64,000 nucleotides of DNA from Phycisphaeraceae bacterium (GCA_015709595.1 CP054178.1:1865205-1929204); one strand, 5' to 3'; shown: positions 8,480-18,554, numbered from the stretch's first letter. Made by a program: numbers and translations. Notes: generated from the sequence alone by a model not told the origin.

Positions 8480-9211
8480 TCAGTGGATCTCGCGGCGGAT
8501 TGAGGAACCATGCGCCAGGAGCGGCGCGAGGAACTTGGCGAACGTCAATTCCGGATGGGGCTCGGTGTATGCCCCGTCCGCGACCGCTTCGACGTTTGAC
8601 AGGAGGAAGCACGCACCGTCATACAACCGTTCGCGCAGAAGCTTCTCGATCAGGATCGCGGAGCGATCGCGGTACGAAGCGCCGCGGAACTCAGAAAAGA
8701 CCTTGAAGTGCGGCTCAGCGACCTTCACGGGCGATCGCGACCGCTCGCAGTCCTCGAGAAGCATCAGGTAGCCGAGGAAAGGTCGTGACGATGGCTTGAA
8801 CGCGCCTTCGCGATACGCCGCCCAGATGTCCGCGGCGCTGCCGATCGCTTCCTCGGTTCGATTGTTGAAGTTGTTGCCGAACGAAGGCCCGATCTGCGAC
8901 TTGAACTCGACCGCCGCGAGAAGCTCGCCCTCGTGAACAATGACCAGATCCCACTGCTTTTCCGCGCGGAACCAGCCCGGGAGTTCAATCCGCTTGTCGA
9001 TGGCGATGCTCGCCTCGGGGACATTCGCGTCGATGAGCCGTCGGCGGACGAGCCGGACGAAGCCATCCATCTGCTTGCCCCCGGTGACGGCGGCACGCGC
9101 TCCCCGGTCGAGATCGACTCCGCCGCCCTGCTTCGACGATTGACGCTGGCGCGTTTGCCAGAAATGGCGGACGGCGGCGCGAATGTCCTGTTCAAGATCC
9201 AGCATGTTCAC
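8480..9211 (-). CDS. PaeR7I/XhoI-family type II restriction endonuclease
   Basis: The product resembles PaeR7I-type type II endonucleases: the core region AAVEFKSQIGPSFGNNFNNR, followed by TEEAIGSAADIWAAY, is characteristic. A PD-(D/E)XK-type active site is visible as WDLVIVHEG...AVEFKSQ (D, then E-F-K). Members of this family cleave CTCGAG, but the specificity here is only inferred. The start overlaps the end of the methyltransferase gene by 4 bp (ATGA), so the modifying enzyme is made first, the expected order for safe expression. The length (243 residues) fits the family. It probably came by transfer as a cassette with its methyltransferase. Confidence 0.9.
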   Translation of the reverse strand: MNMLDLEQDIRAAVRHFWQTRQRQSSKQGGGVDLDRGARAAVTGGKQMDGFVRLVRRRLIDANVPEASIAIDKRIELPGWFRAEKQWDLVIVHEGELLAAVEFKSQIGPSFGNNFNNRTEEAIGSAADIWAAYREGAFKPSSRPFLGYLMLLEDCERSRSPVKVAEPHFKVFSEFRGASYRDRSAILIEKLLRERLYDGACFLLSNVEAVADGAYTEPHPELTFAKFLAPLLAHGSSIRREIH

Positions 9212-10185
9212 GCGATCCGCGACCTGATCCGATGGGTGAGGTACAGGTCCGCGCCGGCGGCGGCAATCCGCCTGTGAGCAATGTCCATGTAGATCGGATC
9301 GAGCTCGATGCCGATGCTGTTTCGTCCCCAGGCCGCGCAGGCGAGATTGGTCGTGCCGGTGCCCATGAACGGATCCAGCACGACGTCGCCGACGAACGAG
9401 AACATGCGAACCAAGCGTTCGGCGAATTCGACCGGAAAGGGCGCGGGGTGCTTCGGGTGCGAAGTGCCCCGCACGTCAGACCAGATCTGCCGGAACCATG
9501 TCTGGTAGTTCTCGGCGCTGATGATGCTCAGCAGTCGCTCCGCGTGAGTCGGACTGCGGTAGCCGCCCGGCTTGCGCTGCATCAGCACGAACTCGACGTC
9601 GTTCTTGATGACGGCGTTGGGTTCGTATGGTTTGCCGAGAAATCCACCGCCGCCTCCGACTTCGTAGTTCGCGTTGGCGATCTTGTACCAGATGATCGGC
9701 GCGAGGTTGTCGAATCCGATGGCCTTGCACCGCTCCTGGATTGTGGCGTGCAGTGGGACCACGGTGTGGCGGCCGTTGTTCTTCCGTCGTGACAGGCACA
9801 CGTCGCCGACATTGATGATGAGCCGACCCCCGGGAACGAGGGCTCGGTAGCAGTTGGACCAGACGGCGTCGAGGCCATCCATGAACTCGTGATAGTCCGC
9901 GACATGGCCCAGCTGGTCGTCGTGTTCGTTGTAGCGCTTCAGCGTCCAGTAGGGAGGCGATGTGACCACCAGGTGAACGGACCCGGGTTCAAGGGAGGAC
10001 GCTGATCGAGCGTCGCCGAGGATCAGTTCGTGATTCGTGGCGCGGCGGCGCACCACCGCCTCGATGCGCTGCAAGGCGCGTTCATCGCGCGCAAGACGAG
10101 GAATGATGTCGTCGGGATTCCCATCACCGACATACTCGGCGAGGAGCGACAACTCCGTGTCCGTGGGCGGGATCGCGCGAATCAT
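9208..10185 (-). CDS. DNA methyltransferase, beta class (N4-cytosine or N6-adenine)
   Basis: Two hallmark motifs show the class: catalytic motif IV TSPPYW at residues 75-80 near the N-terminus, and the AdoMet-binding motif I region DPFMGTGTTNLACAAWGR with GIELD near residue 280. The order IV before I is that of the beta class. TSPPY is common in N4-cytosine enzymes but also occurs in N6-adenine enzymes, so the modified base is uncertain. It precedes and overlaps the PaeR7I-like nuclease gene by 4 bp, forming a restriction-modification unit in which this enzyme protects host DNA. Well-known PaeR7I/XhoI partners are larger N6-adenine enzymes, so this pairing is atypical. Confidence 0.9.
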   Translation of the reverse strand: MIRAIPPTDTELSLLAEYVGDGNPDDIIPRLARDERALQRIEAVVRRRATNHELILGDARSASSLEPGSVHLVVTSPPYWTLKRYNEHDDQLGHVADYHEFMDGLDAVWSNCYRALVPGGRLIINVGDVCLSRRKNNGRHTVVPLHATIQERCKAIGFDNLAPIIWYKIANANYEVGGGGGFLGKPYEPNAVIKNDVEFVLMQRKPGGYRSPTHAERLLSIISAENYQTWFRQIWSDVRGTSHPKHPAPFPVEFAERLVRMFSFVGDVVLDPFMGTGTTNLACAAWGRNSIGIELDPIYMDIAHRRIAAAGADLYLTHRIRSRIA

Positions 10186-10502
10186 GAGTCGGGCTCACCC
10201 ATGGCGCGACTCGGCGAGCCGGTTGCGGGCGTGATGGGACGAACTGATCGTTCTGAGGGCACGGTCGAAGTCCGGGAGTACAAGGCATCGCGGCCGCGTG
10301 TTGTTGATTGACGCCAGCGTGGAAATTGCGGCGATGAGGTCGAGGCGGCCAGTCGTTCCCGTTCGTGTAGCGGGTTGCTCCCATGTGGTGAGGTCACCGT
10401 ACAGGACAGCCCCCGAACAGTCAAGTCATGCGAAGGGTGCTCGTCGACAGCCGCGCACTGCGGCATTGCATACGGAGGCGCGACTGCGCCGATGATCTTC
10501 TC
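10186..10502. other. Intergenic region between divergent methyltransferase and glycosyltransferase genes
   Basis: About 320 bp between the divergently transcribed methyltransferase and glycosyltransferase genes. No convincing coding sequence, tRNA or terminator is visible. It should contain promoters for both directions, but I could not pick out a confident -35/-10 pair. Confidence 0.4.
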
Positions 10503-12206
10503 ATGCCTCCCGCCCCCCGTCTCTCCATCCTCATCCCCAACTTCAACAACGGCCGCTTGAGTTCGCGGGATGGCTCGATTGATTTCATCGGCGACCTGCT
10601 CCAGTCGCTGGCCGACACCCTCAGGCACGATCCCACGCCCGTGGAGATTCTCGTGCTGGACGACGGCTCGACGGATGATTCGCTGGCGACCTGCCGGGCC
10701 TGGGCGGCGAAGACCTGGAGCGACGTGGGGGGATGGCGCGGCGACGCGGAGGCCCATCGCGGCGAACCCTTCCTGCGCCTCATCGAACGCCCCCACTCAG
10801 GCGTCCTGAGCATCAACGCCAACCTGCTCACCCGCGAGGCGCGGGGTGAGTTCTGCGCCCGGCTGGATGGCGATATCGTCATCCACACGATGAGCTGGGC
10901 CCGGCGGCTGTGCGCGGCGTTCGACAGCGGCCCGCCCGACCTGGGCGTCATCGGCCCCAAGCAACTCACGCCCGAGGGCTGGGTCCACGCCGCGGGGGAC
11001 TGGATTCTCCACCCGCGCGGGTATCACCACATCGCGGCGGGCGCGCACCGCGACGCCGTCACGCGGGCGATGGAAGTCGATCATGTCATGGGCTGCTTCT
11101 ACTGCCACCGCAGGCGCGTGTGGGAGGAGGTGGGGGGGTACGACGAGACCTTCCTGCGCGGACAGACCATCGACTTCGGCCTGATGGCCCGGCTCAGGGG
11201 CTGGCGGGCGTTCTTCACGCCGGACATCGAGTTCACCCACAGGCACGTGCTGCGCAAAGCCCGCAACACCACGGCGGACACGACGGGCGGCATCGACAAG
11301 TCACTCCTGCGCTTCGAGGAGAAGTGGGGATTCTCGCGGCTCGCGCCGGACCTGGATGTGGTGGCGGCCAAGTACAAGGGCACGCCGCTGCTGTGGAACG
11401 CCAAGGTGTTCGGCCCCCGCGTGGACCTGCCGGTGAAGGCGAATGCGGGCGGGGGGAGCGGATTGACGGTGGAGCAGACGGAGTGGAAGCGGTTTGCGTC
11501 CGACGCGGGGTACCAGGAGGCGGTGAAATCGCGGCTGGCGCTGCTGGGAGCGGCGCGGGCCGCCGCAAGGCCGCCTGCGCGCGAGCGGCCCACCGTGGTG
11601 CATCTCTACGGGCGGGCGGGGCTGCTGTGCCACCTGCTGGCGAAGGAGGGCGTCAGCGCCATCGGCATCGACCCCGACCCGCAGCACGTGGCCCTGGCGC
11701 GGCGCATCACGGCGCGCGAGACGTACCCCGCGGCCAGGCCGGTCTTTCACGTGCAGACGGGGCCGTGCGCCCTGCCGCTGGCGGATGGGTCGGCGGACAT
11801 CGTGCTGCTGCCCAACGTGCTGGAATACCACCACAACCCCGTGGGGCTGCTCAAGGAAGTTCATCGCGTGCTGGCCCCCGGAAGCGCGGGGGGCGTGGGT
11901 GGGGTGGTGGCGATCCTCGCTCTCAAGCGGACGGTTCCGTTCGACCTGGAAGGTGATTCGACGAGCTGCTTCCGACCCCACGAACTGGCGCAGCTGCTCA
12001 AGCAGTCCCGGCTCTTCGACCTGTATTCGATGGAGGGCTACCAGCCCCCGGCGGGGATGACCCACGCGGTGGCGGTGCGGAAGGCGACTCAATCCGGCGC
12101 GTCGCCGGTCGATCCCGCGCCCCCGGCGCCCCCGGCGGCGTCGGCCCCCCCGGCGCCCCCGGCGGAACCCAAGCCGCTGGCCGTGGAAGTCGTGTCGATC
12201 GCGTAG
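10503..12206 (+). CDS. Glycosyltransferase family 2 fused to a class I SAM methyltransferase domain
   Basis: The N-terminal half is a GT-A glycosyltransferase: LSILIPNFNNG, the nucleotide-binding VLDDGSTDDS at about residue 50, the metal-binding CARLDGDIVI and the acceptor-side GGYDETFLRGQTIDFGLMAR. From about residue 364 a second domain has a Rossmann-type AdoMet site (VVHLYGRAGLLCHLLAKEG, AIGIDPDP) and the methyltransferase_11-like LPLADGSADIVLLPNVLEY with LLKEVHRVLAPG. The protein probably adds and methylates sugars of a surface glycan. The last about 40 residues are a Pro/Ala low-complexity tail encoded in DNA that also codes for the tail of the convergent gene. The ATG at 10503 is chosen because conserved sequence starts right after it. 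Confidence 0.85.
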   Translation: MPPAPRLSILIPNFNNGRLSSRDGSIDFIGDLLQSLADTLRHDPTPVEILVLDDGSTDDSLATCRAWAAKTWSDVGGWRGDAEAHRGEPFLRLIERPHSGVLSINANLLTREARGEFCARLDGDIVIHTMSWARRLCAAFDSGPPDLGVIGPKQLTPEGWVHAAGDWILHPRGYHHIAAGAHRDAVTRAMEVDHVMGCFYCHRRRVWEEVGGYDETFLRGQTIDFGLMARLRGWRAFFTPDIEFTHRHVLRKARNTTADTTGGIDKSLLRFEEKWGFSRLAPDLDVVAAKYKGTPLLWNAKVFGPRVDLPVKANAGGGSGLTVEQTEWKRFASDAGYQEAVKSRLALLGAARAAARPPARERPTVVHLYGRAGLLCHLLAKEGVSAIGIDPDPQHVALARRITARETYPAARPVFHVQTGPCALPLADGSADIVLLPNVLEYHHNPVGLLKEVHRVLAPGSAGGVGGVVAILALKRTVPFDLEGDSTSCFRPHELAQLLKQSRLFDLYSMEGYQPPAGMTHAVAVRKATQSGASPVDPAPPAPPAASAPPAPPAEPKPLAVEVVSIA

Positions 12207-13774
12207 ACGGCCCGACCGGGGTCAAAGCGCAACCGGCGGCTGAGGATGACGCGGAGCGCATCGAGCGCCTCGAAGTGCAGCAGCACGGCGCGGGCGTCGC
12301 CGCCCACGGGGCGGCCGAGTGGCGCCGCCAGCGGGGGCGCGAAGCGCTCCAGCAGCCACGAGCGCCACTGCACCGCCCACGTCGCGTCGTCGAGCGACGG
12401 GCGCGACGTGAGCGCGGCGAGCGCCCGCGAGTCGCCCGCCAGCAGCGCGCACGCCACGATGTCCGGTCGCGGCTCGGCGTGACCCGCGCCGCTGCCCGGA
12501 GCCATCGCCAGGGCGAGCCGCTCGGCATCCACCGCGGACCCCCCGCGCCCCCGCGCCGCGGCGAGCCATGCGAAGTCCATGAGGGCCTTCACCTCGGATA
12601 CATCCTCGCGCGCCGCGGCCTGCTCCAGGGCTTCGAGCGGCCCGCCTTTCAGCGCCGCCAGCAGCGCGCCGGCCCGCTTGAAGTCGTCGTTGAAGTCGGC
12701 GAGCCATGTCGCCGCGAGCGCGCGGGCGTCGAGGTCATCCAGCAGCCGCTCCGCCAGCAGGGCGGCGGCGAGGACCGAGCCGTCCGTCTCGCGCGGGTCG
12801 GCGGCGAGCAGACGCCGTGCGGGCACGGGCAGGATTCGTTCCGGCACGCGCCACGCGGCCAGTCGGCGGAGCGTCGGCGGCTGCGACTCGTCGCGCAGAA
12901 CGAGCCAGGCCGCCTCACCGTCACGTTCGGGATCGCGGGCCTGCAGCACGCGCCGAGCCAGCACATCGCCCGCCTCGGCTCGTTGTTCGAGGAATGAGCG
13001 TACGCGACGATCGGTGCCGGCGCGGAGCAGGTAGGCGATCGGCAGCTGCGGCCCGTGCGGCGTGTCCGCCGCCGCCAGAATCGGCGAGCAATCGTGCGGC
13101 GAGAGCATGCCGTGCGCGAACAGCCGCGCTTCCAGCACATCGAGCGGTTCGTTCGATCGCGCGGGGAAGTCCGGCTTGCCGACGCGAGGCAGGAAGACGC
13201 GAGCCAGCCAGGCGAAGCGCTGCACACGCGGCGACGAATCCGCCGTGGCGAGGTAGGCGTATTCGGCGGCTTCCTGAGCCGGCGCCCACGCCAGCGCCGC
13301 CCGCAGACCCGTGAAGCGCACGGCCTCATCCGCGCTCTGCGCCAGGGCGTCGAACACCGCCGCCACGCGAGGCGGGCTGGCGTCCAGCGGACAGGTCTCC
13401 ATGCGCGTGGCGGCCTGATGCTGCGCGGCCATGTCGCCATGCAGGGCGTGGTGCTCCAGCTCGCGCAGGATCAGCGGCGCGGGCGTCGAATCCCACGACC
13501 AGCGGCCCGCGAGGGCCAGCCGCTCGGCGGCGTCGAGCACCGCGTCGTCGGCGGCGCGGTCCAGCAGGGCGAAGACCTCATCCAGCGACGCCAGGATGCG
13601 GGGCTGTTCGACCGGGGACATGAGCCGGTCCCACGCGGCCCGGCGCGCTTCCGCGTCATCGCTGGCGACCGCCCGGATTGCCTGCGCATCGAGCCATCGT
13701 GGCACGAGGAGCCACGCCGCAACGCCCCCGGAAATCAGGGCGAGCACTCCCGTGATGACCCAGCGCCGAAGCAT
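12089..13774 (-). CDS. Membrane-anchored large protein with helical (HEAT/TPR-like) repeats, unknown function
   Basis: The chosen start MLRRWVITGVLALISGGVAAWLL gives an N-terminal membrane anchor or signal. The rest is Ala/Arg/Leu-rich helical sequence with repeated pairs such as LDAAERLALAGRW, AVRFTGLRAALAWAPAQ and QPPTLRRLAAWRVPERI, which suggest HEAT-like repeats. I see no catalytic motif. The C-terminal about 40 residues are Gly/Ala low complexity, and its coding DNA overlaps the end of the convergent glycosyltransferase gene by 118 bp. The start is only 122 bp from the likely start of the divergent sigma factor gene, so they share a promoter region. Periplasmic location is inferred from the anchor. 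Confidence 0.7.
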   Translation of the reverse strand: MLRRWVITGVLALISGGVAAWLLVPRWLDAQAIRAVASDDAEARRAAWDRLMSPVEQPRILASLDEVFALLDRAADDAVLDAAERLALAGRWSWDSTPAPLILRELEHHALHGDMAAQHQAATRMETCPLDASPPRVAAVFDALAQSADEAVRFTGLRAALAWAPAQEAAEYAYLATADSSPRVQRFAWLARVFLPRVGKPDFPARSNEPLDVLEARLFAHGMLSPHDCSPILAAADTPHGPQLPIAYLLRAGTDRRVRSFLEQRAEAGDVLARRVLQARDPERDGEAAWLVLRDESQPPTLRRLAAWRVPERILPVPARRLLAADPRETDGSVLAAALLAERLLDDLDARALAATWLADFNDDFKRAGALLAALKGGPLEALEQAAAREDVSEVKALMDFAWLAAARGRGGSAVDAERLALAMAPGSGAGHAEPRPDIVACALLAGDSRALAALTSRPSLDDATWAVQWRSWLLERFAPPLAAPLGRPVGGDARAVLLHFEALDALRVILSRRLRFDPGRAVYAIDTTSTASGLGSAGGAGGADAAGGAGGAGSTGDAPD

Positions 13775-13896
13775 CGATGGAGCGTACGCCGGTGGGACCG
13801 ACCGCGCCCGGAGGCGGGGGAACGGAATACCCTGTGCGGGTTGTCGGTGCGTCGTCCGCACGCTCACCCGATCCTCGGTCCTCCATCCCTTCCACC

Positions 13897-14502
13897 GTGC
13901 CACCCGTTGAACTCGAACAGGATGAACGCGACCTGATCGACGCCCTCAAGCGGGGCGACGAGCAGGCGTTCGAGCAGCTGGTCCGCGACCACGCGGGGTA
14001 TCTGCTGACGGTGGCGCGGCGGTTCATGCCCAACGAAGAGGACGCCCAGGACGCGGTGCAGGAGGCGTTTCTGGCCGCGTTCAAGTCGATCGGCAACTTC
14101 GAGGCGGCCAGCCGCCTGCGCACGTGGCTGCACCGGGTGGTGGTCAACGCCTGCCTGATGCGCCTGCGGTCGAAGTCGCGCCGACCGGAGCGGAGCATCG
14201 AGGATCTGCTGCCGCGCTTCGACGGCGAGGGTCATCGCCACGACCTGGCGCCGGTGTGGAACCTCTCGCCCTCCGAGGCGTCGGACCGGGCGGAGACGCG
14301 GGCGCTGATTCAGCAGGCCATCGGCGAGCTGCCGGAGGATTACCGTACCGTGCTGCTGCTGCGCGACATCGAAGGATTGAACACCCAGGCGGCGGCGGAA
14401 GTGTTGAACATCACTCCCGGCGCGGTGAAGATCCGCCTGCACAGGGCACGACTGGCGTTGCGTGAGCTCCTTGACGCGCACTTTCGCGGAGAAGCGGCAT
14501 GA
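13897..14502 (+). CDS. RNA polymerase ECF sigma factor (first module)
   Basis: The region-2 helix is clear: DEQAFEQLVRDHAGYLLTVARRF, DAQDAVQEAFLAAFKSI and RLRTWLHRVVVNACL. Region 4 is also clear: IGELPEDYRTVLLLRDIEG, AAAEVLNITPGAVKIRLHRARLAL. Extracytoplasmic-function sigma factors direct RNA polymerase to a small regulon. The GTG at 13897 gives a typical 201-residue protein and leaves room for promoters before the divergent gene. An ATG at 13777 is in frame but adds 40 Pro/Gly-rich residues and almost abuts the divergent start. The stop overlaps the anti-sigma gene as ATGA, strong evidence for co-translation and for control by that partner. Confidence 0.85.
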   Translation: MPPVELEQDERDLIDALKRGDEQAFEQLVRDHAGYLLTVARRFMPNEEDAQDAVQEAFLAAFKSIGNFEAASRLRTWLHRVVVNACLMRLRSKSRRPERSIEDLLPRFDGEGHRHDLAPVWNLSPSEASDRAETRALIQQAIGELPEDYRTVLLLRDIEGLNTQAAAEVLNITPGAVKIRLHRARLALRELLDAHFRGEAA

Positions 14503-14744
14503 ACTGCCGTGAGATGATCGACTTCCTGACGGCCTACGTCGAGGGCGACCTGCCCGAGGTCGAACGCGCCACCTTCGAGCGGCACATCGGTCAGTGCGCG
14601 CCGTGCAAGACGTACCTCGACTCATACCGCAAGGCGATCGAACTGGGCAAGGCGGCCTGCTGCTGCGGCAACCTGCCCACCTGCGATGACGTGCCGGAGT
14701 CGCTCATTCAGGCGATCCTGGCGGCCAGGCGGGCCGGCGCGTAA
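14499..14744 (+). CDS. Zinc-finger anti-sigma factor, soluble (zf-HC2 type)
   Basis: An 81-residue protein with the putative zinc-finger motif of anti-sigma factors: C in MNCREMIDFL, then the ERHIGQCAPCKTYLD segment (H-x3-C-x2-C). It begins with the typical helix MIDFLTAYVEGDLPEVERATFE. It has no membrane segment, so it is a cytoplasmic ZAS-type anti-sigma. It also has an unusual second cysteine cluster AACCCGNLPTC near residues 52-62, which could bind metal or sense thiol oxidation. It overlaps the sigma gene by 4 bp, so it very likely holds that sigma factor inactive until a signal is sensed. Confidence 0.85.
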   Translation: MNCREMIDFLTAYVEGDLPEVERATFERHIGQCAPCKTYLDSYRKAIELGKAACCCGNLPTCDDVPESLIQAILAARRAGA

Positions 14745-14847
14745 ACGCATCCGCGGCGCATACCATCCGGTCGGCTTGCGGGGCGTCGGCGCCGTCGCGC
14801 CGGTTCTCAAGGACTGGTCGGCCCGCGGGTCGGCCGGGGGATCACGC

Positions 14848-15966
14848 ATGAACGTCGGCGACGTCGTCCAGATGCTCGAAACCATCGCCCCGCCGCGCTT
14901 CGCCGAGCCGTGGGACAACGTGGGCCTGCTGGTGGGCGGGCGCGACTGGCGGGTCGAGCACGTCATGCTCACCATCGACCTGACCAGCGCGGTGCTGGAT
15001 GAGGCGGTGAAGGACGGCGCGACGATGATCGTGGCCTATCACCCCCCGATCTTCGAGCCGCTCAAGTCAATCTCGGACCGTTCGCCGCGCGAACGCCTGG
15101 TGCTGGAGGCGGCCAGGCGCGGAATCGCCGTCTACAGCCCGCACACCGCGCTGGACGCCGCGCCGGGCGGAGTGAACGACTGGCTGGCGCAGGGGCTGGG
15201 CGCCGGGGACGTGCGCTCGCTCACGCCGCACGCTCATGTGCCCGCGTCGGAGGAAATGAAGATCATCACCTTCTGCCCGGCGGAGGCGGCGGATCGGCTG
15301 CGCACCGCGCTCTCCACCGTGGGCGCGGGTCGGATCGGTGAGTACGAGATGTGCTCCTTCGAGACGCCCGGCACGGGCACGTTCTTCGGCCGCGAAGCCG
15401 CCCGTCCCACCGTGGGCAAGCCGGGACAGCTGGAGCGCGTGAGCGAAGTGAAGCTGGAGATGGTCTGCCCCAGGCGGGCGCTGGCGCTGGCGGTGATGAC
15501 GATCCGGCGGTTCCATCCTTACGAGGAGCCGCCCATCGAGATTCACGAACTCAAGCCGCGCCCGGACCGCACCACCGGGCAGGGGCGTCGCGTGGTGCTG
15601 GATCGTCCGGTGTCGTTGCGCACGCTGGTGGACCGCATCCGCGACACGGTGGGGAGCAAGCGGATTCTCGCGGCGGTGGGGGATGGCGCGCCCCGACAAT
15701 ACGACCGCATCGGGCTCTGCGCCGGGGCGGGCGGCTCGCTGCTGCACCTGGCCATCGACGAGGGCTGCCAGGTGTTCTTCACCGGCGAGATGCGCCACCA
15801 CGATGTGCTGGCGGCGCAGGCGCGGGGCTGCACGGTGATTCTCGCGGGCCACACCAATACCGAACGCGGGTATCTCAAGATCCTTCGCAAGCGAATGCTC
15901 GAATCGCTGGGCGAGGCGGAGATCGTGCTGTCCAAGCGCGACGCGGACCCGCTGACGCTGATGTGA
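14848..15966 (+). CDS. Nif3-like dinuclear metal-centre hexameric protein (GTP cyclohydrolase I type 2 family)
   Basis: The product has the Nif3/YbgI family elements: DVVQMLETIAPPRFAEPWDNVGLLVG at the N-terminus, metal-ligand region AYHPPIFEPLKS, and the C-terminal EGCQVFFTGEMRHHDVL with a further HTNTERGYL ligand region. Between these halves is the inserted PII/CutA-like domain (about residues 130-235) found in longer members. The family binds two metal ions and forms toroidal hexamers; the physiological reaction remains unclear. The ATG at 14848 is preceded by a GGGGGA sequence at suitable spacing, and the open frame further upstream lacks conserved residues. It lies 103 bp after the anti-sigma gene on the same strand. 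Confidence 0.88.
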   Translation: MNVGDVVQMLETIAPPRFAEPWDNVGLLVGGRDWRVEHVMLTIDLTSAVLDEAVKDGATMIVAYHPPIFEPLKSISDRSPRERLVLEAARRGIAVYSPHTALDAAPGGVNDWLAQGLGAGDVRSLTPHAHVPASEEMKIITFCPAEAADRLRTALSTVGAGRIGEYEMCSFETPGTGTFFGREAARPTVGKPGQLERVSEVKLEMVCPRRALALAVMTIRRFHPYEEPPIEIHELKPRPDRTTGQGRRVVLDRPVSLRTLVDRIRDTVGSKRILAAVGDGAPRQYDRIGLCAGAGGSLLHLAIDEGCQVFFTGEMRHHDVLAAQARGCTVILAGHTNTERGYLKILRKRMLESLGEAEIVLSKRDADPLTLM

Positions 15967-16143
15967 CGGAACGACCATCGCGTGACGGATCAGCCGGCCC
16001 GGCGTCGTCGCGGCGCGAGCATCGACATGGCGTGACGATGCATGAGCGCCTCCCCCCATCCATCTGGCGGGCGAGCGCGGCGGAGCGATCCTTTCACGCG
16101 AAGCGCATGGCACCACGCATCGTCATCGACACAACGAAGAAGT

Positions 16144-17121
<978 letters not shown>

Positions 17122-17149
17122 GGATGGGTCCAGGGGCGGGTGGGGTGGA

Positions 17150-17218
17150 AAGTTCCGGGTTCCAGGTTCCGAGTTCTGAAGCTCCGTCGCGCTGTCCTGT
17201 GACCTCTGACCTCTTCCG
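17150..17218. repeat. Short direct-repeat tract (GTTCCGGGTTCCAGGTTCC type)
   Basis: Between the divergent UXS and anmK genes lies a run of 8-9-bp near-repeats (gttccggg, ttccagg, ttccgag), followed by a tgacctctgacctcttccgctt stretch of 7-bp near-repeats. The first part resembles 7111-7130 and the in-frame tract in addA at 36031-36060. Confidence 0.5.
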
Positions 17219-17338
17219 CTTCCGCTCTCCGTGTCCCGCGTGGCTCGGTGGTCGCCTCGGACTTCGTTGCGGAGCGCCCACGAGGATAGGGGAAGTCGTC
17301 CGCTGGAAGAAACCCGCTCGCGTGCCAAGTATCACGGC

Positions 17339-18460
17339 ATGACGAACCCCGAGGACGATGTCCGCACCGTGGTCGGCACCATGACGGGCACGAGCATCGA
17401 CGGGATCGACGCAGCCATGGCCCGCATCATCGGTCGGGGTCTGGGTCTGCGCGCGGAGCTGGTCAAGCACACCTCCGGCTCCCTCGGTCCGCTGGCGCCG
17501 CAGTTGCGCAACGCGGCGATGCAGCAGCCGATGACCACCGGCGACCTGGCGACGATGGCGTGGGAGTTCGGACGCATCCATGCGGACGTGATCGCCTCGA
17601 TGCTCGAGCCGGGCGAGAAGATCGACCTGATCGCCATTCACGGACAGACGGTGTTTCACGACCCGCCGATCTCATGGCAGCTGCTCAACCCCGCGCCGAT
17701 CGCGCACCAGTTCGGCTGCCCGGTGGTGAGTTCGCTGCGACAGGCGGACCTGGCGGCGGGCGGGCAGGGCGCGCCGCTCACGCCGCTGGCCGACTGGGTG
17801 CTCTTCCGCGATGCGCATCGCAGCCGGGCCATTCTCAATCTGGGCGGATTCTGCAACGTCTCGATTCTGCCCCCCTCGAACAACACGCACGATACGGGGG
17901 GCATCCAGGGCTACGACATCTGCGCCTGCAACCAGGTGCTCAACGCGGTGGCGCGGGTGGCGCTCGACCAGCCCTATGACGAGGACGGCCAGGCGGCGAT
18001 GGCCGGGACAATCCACGAGGAACTCTGCACGTCACTGTACGAGACGCTGGCCCGCCAGCGCGAGCCGGGGCTGTCGCTGGGCACGGGCGATGAAACCGTG
18101 GACTGGGTGGTCACGCACGCCAAGGACGTGGCGCCCAATGATCTGGCCGCCACCGCGACCATGGCGGTGGCGCTGTGCATCGGGCACGAGGTCAACCGGG
18201 CGCGCGTGGATGAAGTCATCGTGGCCGGCGGCAGCGCCAGAAACAAGGCCCTGATGACCGCGCTGCAGAAGTCGCTGGATGCGCCGGTCCGGCTGAGCGA
18301 TGAACTGGGCGTGCCCGTGAGCATCCGCGAGGCGTTCTGCATGACGGTGCTCGGAGCGCTCTGCGCCGACGGCGTGCCCATCACCCTGCCGCAGGTGACC
18401 GGCTGCGACACGCCGCCCCCGGTGGCTGGCATGTGGTCGATGCCGTTCGGGTGGCTGTGA
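17339..18460 (+). CDS. anmK: Anhydro-N-acetylmuramic acid kinase
   Basis: At 373 residues the product matches AnmK length. The ATPase start VVGTMTGTSIDGIDAAM, the sugar-binding region AIHGQTVFHDPP and GCPVVSSLRQADLAAGGQGAPLTP, the NLGGFCNVS strand and the late phosphate-binding VIVAGGSARNKALM are all visible. AnmK opens and phosphorylates 1,6-anhydroMurNAc to MurNAc-6-P during cell-wall recycling. The ATG at 17339 is chosen because the conserved sequence begins ten residues later. No murQ etherase gene is seen nearby. It is divergent from the UDP-xylose synthase gene and followed by the terC-like gene on the same strand. Confidence 0.93.
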   Translation: MTNPEDDVRTVVGTMTGTSIDGIDAAMARIIGRGLGLRAELVKHTSGSLGPLAPQLRNAAMQQPMTTGDLATMAWEFGRIHADVIASMLEPGEKIDLIAIHGQTVFHDPPISWQLLNPAPIAHQFGCPVVSSLRQADLAAGGQGAPLTPLADWVLFRDAHRSRAILNLGGFCNVSILPPSNNTHDTGGIQGYDICACNQVLNAVARVALDQPYDEDGQAAMAGTIHEELCTSLYETLARQREPGLSLGTGDETVDWVVTHAKDVAPNDLAATATMAVALCIGHEVNRARVDEVIVAGGSARNKALMTALQKSLDAPVRLSDELGVPVSIREAFCMTVLGALCADGVPITLPQVTGCDTPPPVAGMWSMPFGWL

Positions 18461-18554
18461 GTCGAGTCGCCCGGAGCCGTTGCCTGTACGTCATCAGGTC
18501 CTGGTATCCTCCCGTGGGCCGGTCTGGTTCACCGTTGGCGCGGGAGCAATCGAC

